Positions 1 to 7,675 of a stretch of 26,198 nt of DNA are shown piece after piece (within the stretch, counting starts at the first letter, position 1; each line of letters opens with the position of its first letter). The notes under the pieces are model-generated. The model was given only the letters and a program-made list of their open reading frames with translations, was not told the origin of the DNA and did not search any database. Source of the DNA: Providencia sneebia DSM 19967 (GTDB lineage: Bacteria; Pseudomonadota; Gammaproteobacteria; Enterobacterales; Enterobacteriaceae); NCBI RefSeq assembly GCF_000314895.2, contig NZ_CM001773.1, positions 413,729-439,926 on the forward strand, in the 5' to 3' direction. Made by a program: the position numbers and the translations under genes.

Positions 1-998
1 AATTGATCGAAATAATCTGTTAATTGATGTTTATCTTTATCTTTTGCAATATCTTCAATAGCATCCCAAACGTCTTGAATATGACTGACTCGGGCTTCTG
101 TTGTTATAAAGGCGGGATCTGTTTTCCATTCTGGTTTACCTATGGCATCACAGGTATTTTCCCAATTATGATCTTGATTGATAAAGTAAATATAAGCATT
201 CGGGTCTGTATCACTGCCTTTGCATTTTAACATAGTACCCGGTTGACCACCGCCACTCGCATTACCACCACGAGGAACTGCATCACCAAATGTACCATTA
301 GGATATTGAGGATATTCTTCTAAAAAGCCGAGTTTTTCTAATCGCTGTTGGTCACGTAATTTAACACGACACATATTTAAAACCGCATCCTGCATCGACA
401 TAGTGATGCGCTGACCTTTGCCCGTTTTTTCTCGATGTAATAAAGCGGTCAATAATCCAATAAGAAGGTGCATTCCTGTATTACTATCACCTAAAGCAGC
501 AGCACTGACAACGGGAGGACCATCAGGAAAGCCAGTTGTTGATGCCGCACCGCCCGCAGATTGAGCCACATTTTCATAGGCTTTTACATCTGCATAAGGC
601 GAGTTTTCATTAAAACCTTTAATTGAGCCAAAAATAAGGCGCGGATTGAGCTCCTGAATATGTTCCCAAGTGAAACCCATATGATCAATTGCACCTGGAT
701 GGAAGTTTTCAACTAAAATATCAGCTTGACGGATTAACTTCTCCATCACTTCTTTACCTTCAGGTGTTTTTGTATTCAACTCTAATGAGCGTTTATTACT
801 ATTGAGCATAGTAAAATAAAGTGCATCAACATTCGGAATATCTCTCAGTTGATTTCGAGTCACGTCACCAACACCCGGACGCTCTATTTTAATCACATCC
901 GCCCCAAACCAAGCCAACATTTGGGTACAAGATGGTCCAGATTGTACTCCCGTAAAATCCAAAACACGGATCCCGTCAAGTGGTAATGGATAAGTCAT
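1..998 (-). CDS. frc: Second formyl-CoA:oxalate CoA-transferase-like protein (Frc paralogue), 3' end cut by window edge
   Basis: Class III (CaiB/BaiF) CoA-transferase. ATG at 998 follows an AAAGGA ribosome site; the frame stays open for 332 codons to the window edge, so the C-terminal ~85 residues are outside. It aligns almost without gaps to the Frc encoded at 3979-5229 (two extra residues at the N-terminus). The catalytic Asp (Asp169 of Frc, here Asp171 in GDSNTG) is kept. It differs at otherwise conserved places: Trp156 of Frc is Pro here (GFPDGPP), Trp253 is Thr, Trp260 is Ser, and the first glycine of the tetraglycine loop is Ser (ASGGGQ). It is the last gene seen of the operon frc-oxc-transporter-paralogue, where E. 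coli carries yfdE (an acetyl-CoA:oxalate CoA-transferase). I infer a CoA-transferase with a changed acyl substrate or partner; a redundant Frc remains possible. Confidence 0.88.
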   Translation of the reverse strand, partial: MTYPLPLDGIRVLDFTGVQSGPSCTQMLAWFGADVIKIERPGVGDVTRNQLRDIPNVDALYFTMLNSNKRSLELNTKTPEGKEVMEKLIRQADILVENFHPGAIDHMGFTWEHIQELNPRLIFGSIKGFNENSPYADVKAYENVAQSAGGAASTTGFPDGPPVVSAAALGDSNTGMHLLIGLLTALLHREKTGKGQRITMSMQDAVLNMCRVKLRDQQRLEKLGFLEEYPQYPNGTFGDAVPRGGNASGGGQPGTMLKCKGSDTDPNAYIYFINQDHNWENTCDAIGKPEWKTDPAFITTEARVSHIQDVWDAIEDIAKDKDKHQLTDYFDQ

Positions 999-1024
999 AG
1001 TGATCCTTTGATTTTCGGCTAATA

Positions 1025-1066
1025 AAACAAAGTGGGGACAAATCATGCTGTTATCCCACTTTGTTT
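1025..1066 (-). terminator. Hairpin with short T tract between transporter gene and frc paralogue
   Basis: A 12-bp perfect stem (AAACAAAGTGGG, 1025-1036, with CCCACTTTGTTT, 1055-1066) encloses an 18-base loop. On the minus strand the second arm runs into TTTTATT, so it could act as an intrinsic terminator or attenuator that lowers expression of the frc paralogue relative to the upstream genes. The stem is AT-rich at its base and the T run is interrupted, so full termination is uncertain. Confidence 0.55.
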
Positions 1067-1106
1067 ATAGTATTAATTTCCTATTGATGCTTTTTTATAC
1101 ATTGCG

Positions 1107-2063
1107 TCATGACACAAGCCGAGCAATATAAATCCATAATGGTGCGGCGATAATAAACCCGATAACACTGACCGCGAGTGATGCAGTCCCTGTTCGGGTA
1201 TAAATACCAAATCGACTCGCAATAATCGTGCCTGAGAATGCAGGAGGAAGCGCACCCGCTAAGACCATCATTTGAAGTTGTTCAGATTCCATATGAAATA
1301 GCAGGCCTGCGATTAACATTAACGCGGGCATTAAAACAAGCTTCAGCATGGTGTTATAAATAATTTCACCATCAAATTCGAACTTATTGGCAGCTAAAGT
1401 CAGTCCCGCAGCAAATACCGCAACCCCGGAGTTTGCTTTAGCGATTAAGTCAAAAGTCGGGTCCCAAACATCTGGAATTTTGATACCAACAAGCACTAAG
1501 ACTGTCGCTAAGATAGGTGACCATACCACTGGCTCTTTAAATGCAGAGATCAGCGATTGCATACCACTACCACCTTTCCCACCATTAGCACTTGATGGAT
1601 TAAGTAAGAACAGCCCAATAGGAATGGTAATCGCATTGACGATAATTGAAATAATGGCAACAACAAGACCTGTTGAAACAGTATCACCGTAAATTGGATC
1701 TAAAACCGCAAAACCGAGAAACCCAATTGTTGGTGAACCTGCAATTAAGGCACAAACAGCCGCTTCAGGTCGGGAATGTTTAAAGAATTTTTTGCAGCTA
1801 AAGAAGGTAAAAAAGAAACACAGTAACAGTACAACTAATGAAATAATCGTGAGTTTCATGTCGGCAAAAATCATGTCACGATTAGCGCGAACTAATGAGA
1901 CAAATAGTGCCGCGGGTAACGCATAGTTTAATACGAGTTTATTAAATGCTTTGGCTTGGTCATCAGTAAACACATTTCGTCTACCACTCACATATCCCAA
2001 TACCATGATGATAATTATGGGCAATAAATCGCTCATAAATATCTTAAACATAAAATCAGCCAT
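1107..2063 (-). CDS. yfdV: AEC-family transporter of the oxalate operon (YfdV-like)
   Basis: Integral membrane protein of the auxin efflux carrier (AEC) family, about 318 residues, close in length and sequence to E. coli YfdV (314). It is almost wholly hydrophobic, consistent with roughly ten membrane segments in two halves; the central hydrophilic stretch around residues 160-175 (rich in Gly, Ser and Lys) is the probable cytoplasmic loop. Family-typical stretches include [12 protein letters not shown] near residue 50 and [15 protein letters not shown] near 270. I prefer ATG 2063 because AGGTGAG lies just upstream; a GTG at 2072 overlaps that site, and ATG 2051 is another option. It lies 150 bases downstream of oxc in the same operon, with a 14-bp hairpin in the gap. 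Known members are organic-anion or auxin permeases; oxalate or formate as the cargo is inference from context. Confidence 0.9.
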   Translation of the reverse strand: MADFMFKIFMSDLLPIIIIMVLGYVSGRRNVFTDDQAKAFNKLVLNYALPAALFVSLVRANRDMIFADMKLTIISLVVLLLCFFFTFFSCKKFFKHSRPEAAVCALIAGSPTIGFLGFAVLDPIYGDTVSTGLVVAIISIIVNAITIPIGLFLLNPSSANGGKGGSGMQSLISAFKEPVVWSPILATVLVLVGIKIPDVWDPTFDLIAKANSGVAVFAAGLTLAANKFEFDGEIIYNTMLKLVLMPALMLIAGLLFHMESEQLQMMVLAGALPPAFSGTIIASRFGIYTRTGTASLAVSVIGFIIAAPLWIYIARLVS

Positions 2064-2115
2064 CAGACTCACCTATTTTTGGCATAAACAACCCCACGCC
2101 ATTTGATATGCACCG

Positions 2116-2154
2116 GAATTTGAGCCACAACAAGGATCACTGTGGCTCAAATTC
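2116..2154. other. 14-bp perfect inverted repeat between oxc and the transporter gene
   Basis: GAATTTGAGCCACA (2116-2129) pairs with TGTGGCTCAAATTC (2141-2154) around an 11-base loop. In the direction of the operon (minus strand) no T tract follows (CCGGTGCA), so it is not a classical terminator for oxc. On the plus strand it is followed by TTTT but no plus-strand gene precedes it. Best reading: an mRNA-stabilising or processing hairpin; a protein-binding dyad is an alternative. Confidence 0.6.
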
Positions 2155-2213
2155 TTTTGGATATCGCAAAATGACGCGATGATGATTTAATTTTTTATTT
2201 CGTTAAGAAATGA

Positions 2214-3917
2214 TCAGTTTTTCACTACAGATTTTGGGTTTAAGTTGCCAATATGACCACTTTCTGTCCCAACCGCTGGGTCGATAACCACGTTAATTAA
2301 TGTCGGTTTACCTGATGTTAATCCTGCTTTTAATGCTTGCTGGAGTTCATCTGGCGTGGTTGCGTTATACCCAACTCCACCAAAAGCCTCGATCATTTTG
2401 TCATAACGTGCACTCGCCATTAAAACTGTTGGGCAAGGGTCTTTATCACCGTGAAGGTTTACACCATCACCACGGTAAATACCGCCATTATTGAAAATGA
2501 GTACAGTGACTGGCAGTTGGTAGCGACAAATCGTCTCAATTTCCATGCCGCTAAAACCAAATGCACTATCACCTTCAATGGCAACTACAGGCTTACCACT
2601 TGTGACAGCAGCACCGACGGCATAACCCATACCAATTCCCATCACACCCCATGTACCGCAATCTAAACGCTGGCGAGGTTGATACATGTCAATGATATTA
2701 CGAGCATTATCAAGGGTATTTGCCCCTTCGTTCACCACATAAACATCTTTATGGTCAACCAAAACATCACGAACTGCGCGTAATGCATTGAAATAGTTCA
2801 TTGGGGAAGTATCAGTATTGAGCTTAACAGCCATCTTCGCGCTATTAATTTTCTTCTGCTCATCAATACCAGCCATCCATTCACTTGGTGATTTAACCGG
2901 AATGGCTTTCAAGCCAGCCAATAAAGCTTCAATACTGGAATAAATATCTCCCACAACAGGCGCAGCAATTGGGCGGTTACTATCAATTTCTGAAGGCTCA
3001 ATATCTAATTGAATAAATTGAGTATTCGGTGACCAATGTTTACCTTTACCGTGGTCAAGTAGCCAATTTAAACGCGCACCCATCAGAACAACAACATCTG
3101 CATTTTCAAGGGCATGAGAACGTGCAGATGCCGCAGATTGTGGATGATCATCAGGCAATAGGCCTTTTGCCATTGACATAGGTAGATAAGGAATACCTAT
3201 TGTTTCAATAAATTGACGAATATTTTCATCAGCTTGTGCATAAGCTGCACCTTTACCCAAAATAATGAGTGGGCTTTTGGCATTAGCAAGCAACTTAAGC
3301 GCTTTCTCTACAGATTCAGGTGCAGGCAACTGGCGTGGAGCAGGATCTTCAACTTTAAATATCGTTTTATCCGCGGCATCTTTATCCATAACGGCAGCTA
3401 AGACTTCCGTTGTTAAATCAAGATACACACCACCTGGGCGACCTGAGACGGAAGCTCTGATTGCACGAGCTAAAGCAATTCCCAAATCTTCGGGTTTATT
3501 CACACGATAAGAAGCTTTAACAAATGGCTTCGCCGTATTCATTTGATCTAATTCTTCATAGTCGCCCTGTTGTAGGTCGATAATCGCCCTATCACTAGAA
3601 CCACTAATTTGGATCATAGGAAAACCGTTCGTTGTCGCATTAGCGAGTGCTACCATGCCATTTAAGAAGCCCGGTGCAGAAACGGTAAGACAAATGCCGG
3701 GTTTTTGAGTCAAGAAACCGCTAATTGCCGCTGCATTTCCTGCTGATTGTTCATGACGAAAACCAATATAACGAATACCTTCAGCTTGAGCATGTCTCGC
3801 CATATCCGTTACTGGAATACCAACCACGCCATAAATTGTGTCGATGTCATTCTTTTTCAGCGCATCAACAATAATATGCATACCATCTGTCAGGTTTTGA
3901 GTTTGCTCAGTAGACAT
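2214..3917 (-). CDS. oxc: Oxalyl-CoA decarboxylase
   Basis: Thiamine-diphosphate enzyme, oxalyl-CoA to formyl-CoA + CO2; cytoplasmic, homotetrameric in characterised members. 567 residues from ATG 3917, preceded by GAGGTGG; an upstream in-frame start at 3956 has no good ribosome site and adds 13 residues absent from E. coli Oxc (564). Domain order is the usual PYR, central and PP domains. Visible motifs: catalytic Glu56 in FRHEQSAG, KPGICLTVSAPGFLNG near residue 75, and the TPP/Mg site GDSAFGFSGME...NNGGIYRGDG near 455-495. The N-terminal TIYGVVGIPVTDMARHAQ is typical of Oxc. It lies between frc (61 bases upstream) and the AEC transporter gene. Nothing appears truncated. Confidence 0.97.
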   Translation of the reverse strand: MSTEQTQNLTDGMHIIVDALKKNDIDTIYGVVGIPVTDMARHAQAEGIRYIGFRHEQSAGNAAAISGFLTQKPGICLTVSAPGFLNGMVALANATTNGFPMIQISGSSDRAIIDLQQGDYEELDQMNTAKPFVKASYRVNKPEDLGIALARAIRASVSGRPGGVYLDLTTEVLAAVMDKDAADKTIFKVEDPAPRQLPAPESVEKALKLLANAKSPLIILGKGAAYAQADENIRQFIETIGIPYLPMSMAKGLLPDDHPQSAASARSHALENADVVVLMGARLNWLLDHGKGKHWSPNTQFIQLDIEPSEIDSNRPIAAPVVGDIYSSIEALLAGLKAIPVKSPSEWMAGIDEQKKINSAKMAVKLNTDTSPMNYFNALRAVRDVLVDHKDVYVVNEGANTLDNARNIIDMYQPRQRLDCGTWGVMGIGMGYAVGAAVTSGKPVVAIEGDSAFGFSGMEIETICRYQLPVTVLIFNNGGIYRGDGVNLHGDKDPCPTVLMASARYDKMIEAFGGVGYNATTPDELQQALKAGLTSGKPTLINVVIDPAVGTESGHIGNLNPKSVVKN

Positions 3918-3938
3918 GTCCACCTCATAACAATGTCG

Positions 3939-3963
3939 AAGGAGCTTGTGACACAAGCTCCTT
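3939..3963. other. Near-perfect palindrome in the frc-oxc gap
   Basis: AAGGAGCTTGTG (3939-3950) and CACAAGCTCCTT (3952-3963) are reverse complements separated by one base. The transcript would form a tight hairpin with about ten paired bases and a five-base loop. No T tract follows on the minus strand, so termination is unlikely; it sits about 21 bases upstream of the oxc start and could tune stability or translation between the two cistrons. Confidence 0.6.
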
Positions 3964-3978
3964 GATTTTCATTTAAGA

Positions 3979-5229
3979 TTAAATCGCTTTATTTGCACGC
4001 ATAGAAGCAATTTGCTCTGCGCTGTAACCCAATTCTGTTAGGACTTCATCTGTATGTTCGCCTAACAGTGGAGCACTTTTAATCTCAGGTGTGAAAGATG
4101 AGAATTTCATTGGGCAACCAACAGTGAGGAAAGTCCCACGTTTTGGTTGTTCAACTTCAACAACACTGCCGCTATCGCGCAATGTTTGGTCATGAGCAAT
4201 TTCTTTCATACTCAATACTGGCGCACAAGGCACACCATACTTACTTAAGTAAGCAACAGCTTCGTGCTTATCTTTGTCAGCAAGGAATTTTTCAATTTCA
4301 GCAAAAATATCAAAAATATGGGGTTGGCGTGCTTGAGGAGTATTATAAGCTGGATCATTTGCCCACTCAGGTTTACCAATAGCAATACACGTTTGTTCCC
4401 AATCTTGTTCTTGAATAGTGAAATAAATATATGCGTTCGGGTCTGTTTCCCAGCCTTTACATTTCAAGATCCAACCAGGTTGACCACCACCACCCGCATT
4501 ACCACCACGAGGAACAGCATCACCAAATTTACCATTTGGATATTGTGGATACTCTTCAAGATAACCCACTTTTTCTAAACGTTGTTGGTCACGCAATTTA
4601 ACTCGGCACAAGTTCAGTACAGCATCCTGCATTGACATCGTAACGCGCTGGCCTTTGCCTGTTTTTTCACGATGTAACAACGCAGCTAACAAACCAATTA
4701 ACAGGTGCATCCCCGTATTACTATCACCGAGTGCTGCTGCACTCACTAATGGTGGGCCATCCCAAAAACCAGTTGTAGATGCGGCACCGCCCGCGGCTTG
4801 AGCCACGTTTTCATACGCTTTAACATCAGCGTAAGGAGAGTTTTCATCAAATCCTTTAATTGACCCGAAAATTAGGCGCGGGTTAAGTTCTTGGATATGT
4901 TCCCAAGTAAATCCCATATGGTCGATAGCACCAGGGTGGAAGTTTTCAACTAAAACGTCCGCCTGTTTGATCAACCTTTCCATAACCTCTTTGCCTTCTG
5001 GCGTTTTGGTGTTTAGCTCAACTGAACGTTTGTTACTATTTAACATCGTAAAGTAAAGAGCATCGACATCAGGAATATCTCTTAATTGGTTGCGGGTGAC
5101 ATCACCCACACCAGGGCGCTCAATTTTAATTACATCAGCCCCAAACCACGCTAGCATTTGAGTACAAGATGGCCCTGATTGTACTCCGGTAAAATCGAGT
5201 ACTTTAATACCTTGTAAAGGAAGATCCAT
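3979..5229 (-). CDS. frc: Formyl-CoA:oxalate CoA-transferase
   Basis: Class III CoA-transferase that moves CoA from formyl-CoA to oxalate, giving oxalyl-CoA for Oxc and free formate. 416 residues, the same length as E. coli Frc (YfdW), with very high similarity throughout. The catalytic aspartate is Asp169 (GDSNTG); the tetraglycine loop GGGGQ is at 246-250; Gln17 lies in [11 protein letters not shown]. Trp156, Trp253 and Trp260 are present, unlike in the paralogue at 1-998. ATG 5229 follows GAGGTAATTC. It is the first gene of the operon, with a promoter about 140 bases upstream. The stress gene yfdX, which precedes frc in E. coli, is not here. Confidence 0.97.
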   Translation of the reverse strand: MDLPLQGIKVLDFTGVQSGPSCTQMLAWFGADVIKIERPGVGDVTRNQLRDIPDVDALYFTMLNSNKRSVELNTKTPEGKEVMERLIKQADVLVENFHPGAIDHMGFTWEHIQELNPRLIFGSIKGFDENSPYADVKAYENVAQAAGGAASTTGFWDGPPLVSAAALGDSNTGMHLLIGLLAALLHREKTGKGQRVTMSMQDAVLNLCRVKLRDQQRLEKVGYLEEYPQYPNGKFGDAVPRGGNAGGGGQPGWILKCKGWETDPNAYIYFTIQEQDWEQTCIAIGKPEWANDPAYNTPQARQPHIFDIFAEIEKFLADKDKHEAVAYLSKYGVPCAPVLSMKEIAHDQTLRDSGSVVEVEQPKRGTFLTVGCPMKFSSFTPEIKSAPLLGEHTDEVLTELGYSAEQIASMRANKAI

Positions 5230-5367
5230 GAATTACCTCATTATTTAGCTATCGTAAATAGAGTGTCGTTTTTATTTAGCTGTGGAGTAACTCTAATTAT
5301 TAAAAAAGAATTATTATATTTAGATTGTTTTTTATAGATTTGCTTTAATTAAAAATTAGTTTATACC

Positions 5368-5396
5368 ATTATAATAAATATAGCATCGAATGTCTA
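5368..5396 (-). promoter_or_regulatory. Probable sigma70 promoter of the frc operon
   Basis: On the minus strand, TAGACA (-35, 5391-5396) is separated by 17 bases from a perfect TATAAT (-10, 5368-5373). Only one -35 base differs from consensus. Initiation would fall near 5361, giving a leader of about 130 bases before the frc start. Confidence 0.65.
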
Positions 5397-5444
5397 GGTG
5401 GGTGTTATTTCTAGCATTCACAACAATAATATTCTCATTAACTC

Positions 5445-5459
5445 ATGACTCTTAGTCAT
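5445..5459. promoter_or_regulatory. Short dyad upstream of the frc promoter, possible regulator site
   Basis: ATGACT-CTT-AGTCAT forms a 6+3+6 palindrome centred roughly 90 bases upstream of the predicted frc transcription start, a position usual for an activator. I do not recognise the regulator; I found nothing resembling the EvgA site known for the E. coli frc operon. Could be chance in AT-rich DNA. Confidence 0.3.
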
Positions 5460-5961
5460 TAAAACTATTTAAACCCGATTAAAGGATAAATAATTATTAA
5501 CGTCATCTAAAAGCGATACACAATAAATCATAATAAGAACAAATGATCATCTTATTTAAATTCTCTTATTTAGATTAATTAAATTAAACCTCTTCTGTCA
5601 ATCTACATAAAAAGACTACGATATAAATTTATTTTCAATAAAATTCAGTATATTATGATTTTTAAATGAATTTGTACTTTGTATAGTTAAATATAAATCA
5701 ACAATGAATGTATTATTATTGAATTATATTTGAATGTTATTTATTTTATATTTAAGCTAATAATCATCTTATTAAGACATTTAATTCACTATAAATTGAT
5801 ATTAGTAGCAAAAATATATAATGCAAATATAAAAACATTTAACACAAATTAAATTAATTTGTAATCTAATATTATATAAACAACTCAAATTAACAGTTCA
5901 CAAAAAATATACATAGATAAAATAATGTAAAAAAACATTAAAATAAATGACAAATACAAAA

Positions 5962-5996
5962 AACCCACAAGAAATATAATAAATTCCTTGTGGGTT
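5962..5996 (-). terminator. Rho-independent terminator of fdoGHI
   Basis: AACCCACAAG (5962-5971) pairs with CTTGTGGGTT (5987-5996); on the minus strand the stem is followed by a run of six T. It lies about 45 bases after the fdoI stop. On the plus strand the stem is also followed by GATTTTT, so it may be weakly bidirectional. Confidence 0.85.
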
Positions 5997-6039
5997 GATT
6001 TTTCTATATTACCCTTTCGGGCTATCAGCAATTAAAAAA

Positions 6040-6723
6040 TTAATTTTTCTCTTGCTGCTGTTTTTTCTGCTCTTGTTCTTGCTTTTCTAGCTGCTGTTTT
6101 TCTTTTTCAATAATTTGGCGGTACCAAAGTGGGTGGTGTTGCTTTGCCCAACCACGAGTCACCCAACCTTCAACCATTGCGCGAATGGAACCTTTAATCC
6201 AAAAGGCAGCATACGCGTGAACAATAATCATAATGATTAAAGCAATTGCAGACAGTGAATGCACAATAATAGCTGCACGATAAATTGGGATTGAGAAAAA
6301 ATCCGCAAAATAAGGGCGCCACATAATCACACCACTCACAGCAAGTAAGATTAAGCAAATGGAGACGATCCAATAAACCCCTTTCTGCCCGAGATTATAT
6401 TGGCCAACATCTCCAACCTCTTTATTTGTCAGCACTTTACCGATATCTTTCGCCCACATCAGATCACCTTTGGTGATAAAATTGTGATGAAAATAACGGA
6501 AAAACATAAAGAGGAATAACAGGAACATTGCTGTACCCACAAAAGGATGAAGTATCCTTGCCAATTGTGGTGTACCAAATATATTCATAAACCAATTTAG
6601 TGATGGGAAAAAGAATCCCAATCCACTAATAGCCGTGAATAAAAAGCAGATCACAACAGCCCAATGATTAATTCGTTCAATCGGCTTATGGCGAATAATT
6701 TTATCACTATCCTGCGGTATCAT
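6040..6723 (-). CDS. fdoI: Formate dehydrogenase-O, cytochrome b556 (gamma) subunit
   Basis: Membrane anchor that carries two b-type hemes and passes electrons from the iron-sulfur subunit to quinone. 227 residues with four hydrophobic membrane segments (about 22-40, 61-79, 116-134, 151-172). The four heme-ligand histidines expected from E. coli FdnI can be placed at His20 (RINHW), His59 (RILHPF), His155 and His169. The C-terminus is about 16 residues longer than in E. coli FdoI (211) and is a hydrophilic Glu/Gln/Lys tail, predicted cytoplasmic. The start ATG overlaps the fdoH stop (ATGA), so the two are translationally coupled. No fdhE gene follows, unlike the E. coli fdo operon. Confidence 0.95.
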   Translation of the reverse strand: MIPQDSDKIIRHKPIERINHWAVVICFLFTAISGLGFFFPSLNWFMNIFGTPQLARILHPFVGTAMFLLFLFMFFRYFHHNFITKGDLMWAKDIGKVLTNKEVGDVGQYNLGQKGVYWIVSICLILLAVSGVIMWRPYFADFFSIPIYRAAIIVHSLSAIALIIMIIVHAYAAFWIKGSIRAMVEGWVTRGWAKQHHPLWYRQIIEKEKQQLEKQEQEQKKQQQEKN

Positions 6724-7664
6724 TTTTTATCCTCCTCTTCGGTTGGTTTCGAAGTTTCGGAAGATGGTGGGCGTGGCATTTCTGCCAATGCTTCTTCTTC
6801 CTCTTTTTTGGAGACGCGGTTTGGACCAATGCCCACATAGTGGAAAATGGCCGCTGCAAAAGTTGCCGCAAAACCAACCGCCGCTAATGGCTTCCAGATG
6901 CCTTTCCAGAAAGTCACTGTTGGACTGATTGTCGGATTTTCTGGTAATCCATGATACAACTGAGGTTTATCCGCATGATGCAATACATACATCACATGAG
7001 TACCACCAACACCTTCTGGGTCATAAAGACCCGCATTGTTGTAGCCACGTGTTTTCAGTTCAGTAACACGATCAGCCGCCAGCGCTGTCATATCTTCTTT
7101 GCTACCAAAATGAATCGCACCTGTTGGACAGGTTTTGACGCAAGCAGGCTCTTGACCAACTTCCACGCGGTCTACACACAGCGTACATTTATAGGCGCGA
7201 TTATCTTGCTCATTAATACGAGGAATATTAAATGGGCAACCTGCAATACAGTAACCACAACCGATGCAGTGCTCTGATTGGAAATCGACAATCCCGTTTT
7301 TATACTGAACAATCGCACCTTCTGAAGGACATGCCTTCAAACAGCCCGGATCATAACAGTGCATGCAGCCATCTTTACGGATAAGCCACTCAAACCTGCC
7401 GTTTTCTTCAACCTCAGAAAAACGCATCACCGTCCATGACTTTGCCGTTAAATCTAACGGGTTATCATAAACACCGACGTTAGTTCCAATTTTGTCACGA
7501 ATATCGTTCCACTCAGAACACGCCACCTGACAGGCTTTACAGCCTATACAGGTGGTGACATCTATCAGCTTTGCCACTTCTTCCTTGTAGTCTCGCACCT
7601 GAGGTGGAGGCGTCAGGGAATTGGTGGCAGAGCGACGAATAATGTCTTGTGATTGCATTGACAT
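6720..7664 (-). CDS. fdoH: Formate dehydrogenase-O, iron-sulfur (beta) subunit
   Basis: Electron-transfer subunit with four [4Fe-4S] clusters. 314 residues. Cysteine groups visible in order: [11 protein letters not shown] (~39-49), [13 protein letters not shown] (~100-112), [11 protein letters not shown] (~133-143) and CTLCVD...CVKTC (~160-180). A single membrane helix near residues 257-276 ([20 protein letters not shown]) anchors it, followed by an acidic Lys/Glu tail about 14 residues longer than in E. coli FdoH (300). ATG 7664 has AAGGAG eight bases upstream; a second ATG two codons later is possible. It sits 11 bases after fdoG and overlaps fdoI by four. Confidence 0.96.
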   Translation of the reverse strand: MSMQSQDIIRRSATNSLTPPPQVRDYKEEVAKLIDVTTCIGCKACQVACSEWNDIRDKIGTNVGVYDNPLDLTAKSWTVMRFSEVEENGRFEWLIRKDGCMHCYDPGCLKACPSEGAIVQYKNGIVDFQSEHCIGCGYCIAGCPFNIPRINEQDNRAYKCTLCVDRVEVGQEPACVKTCPTGAIHFGSKEDMTALAADRVTELKTRGYNNAGLYDPEGVGGTHVMYVLHHADKPQLYHGLPENPTISPTVTFWKGIWKPLAAVGFAATFAAAIFHYVGIGPNRVSKKEEEEALAEMPRPPSSETSKPTEEEDKK

Positions 7665-7675
7665 AATTTATCTCC

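Larger units (their letters stand above)
5230..6039. other. AT-rich gene-free region between the oxalate operon and fdoGHI
   Basis: About 810 bases dominated by A and T, with no convincing open frame on either strand, no RNA gene that I recognise and no mobile-element ends. Its right end holds the fdo terminator; its left end holds the frc promoter and leader. A similar phrase recurs (atcatcttattt near 5547 and atcatcttatta near 5762) but no longer repeat is obvious. Such DNA is a candidate for H-NS-type silencing, which is inference from composition only. Confidence 0.6.

Noticed and set aside
3265..3510. Open frame on the plus strand inside oxc (and similar ones inside yfdV, frc, fdoG, gyrB)
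   Set aside because: Antisense shadows of well-supported genes, without ribosome sites or recognisable protein features.
1..5229. The two frc copies as a recent tandem duplication or recombination product
   Set aside because: They differ at many third codon positions and at active-site-region residues, so the duplication is old or the copies were acquired separately.
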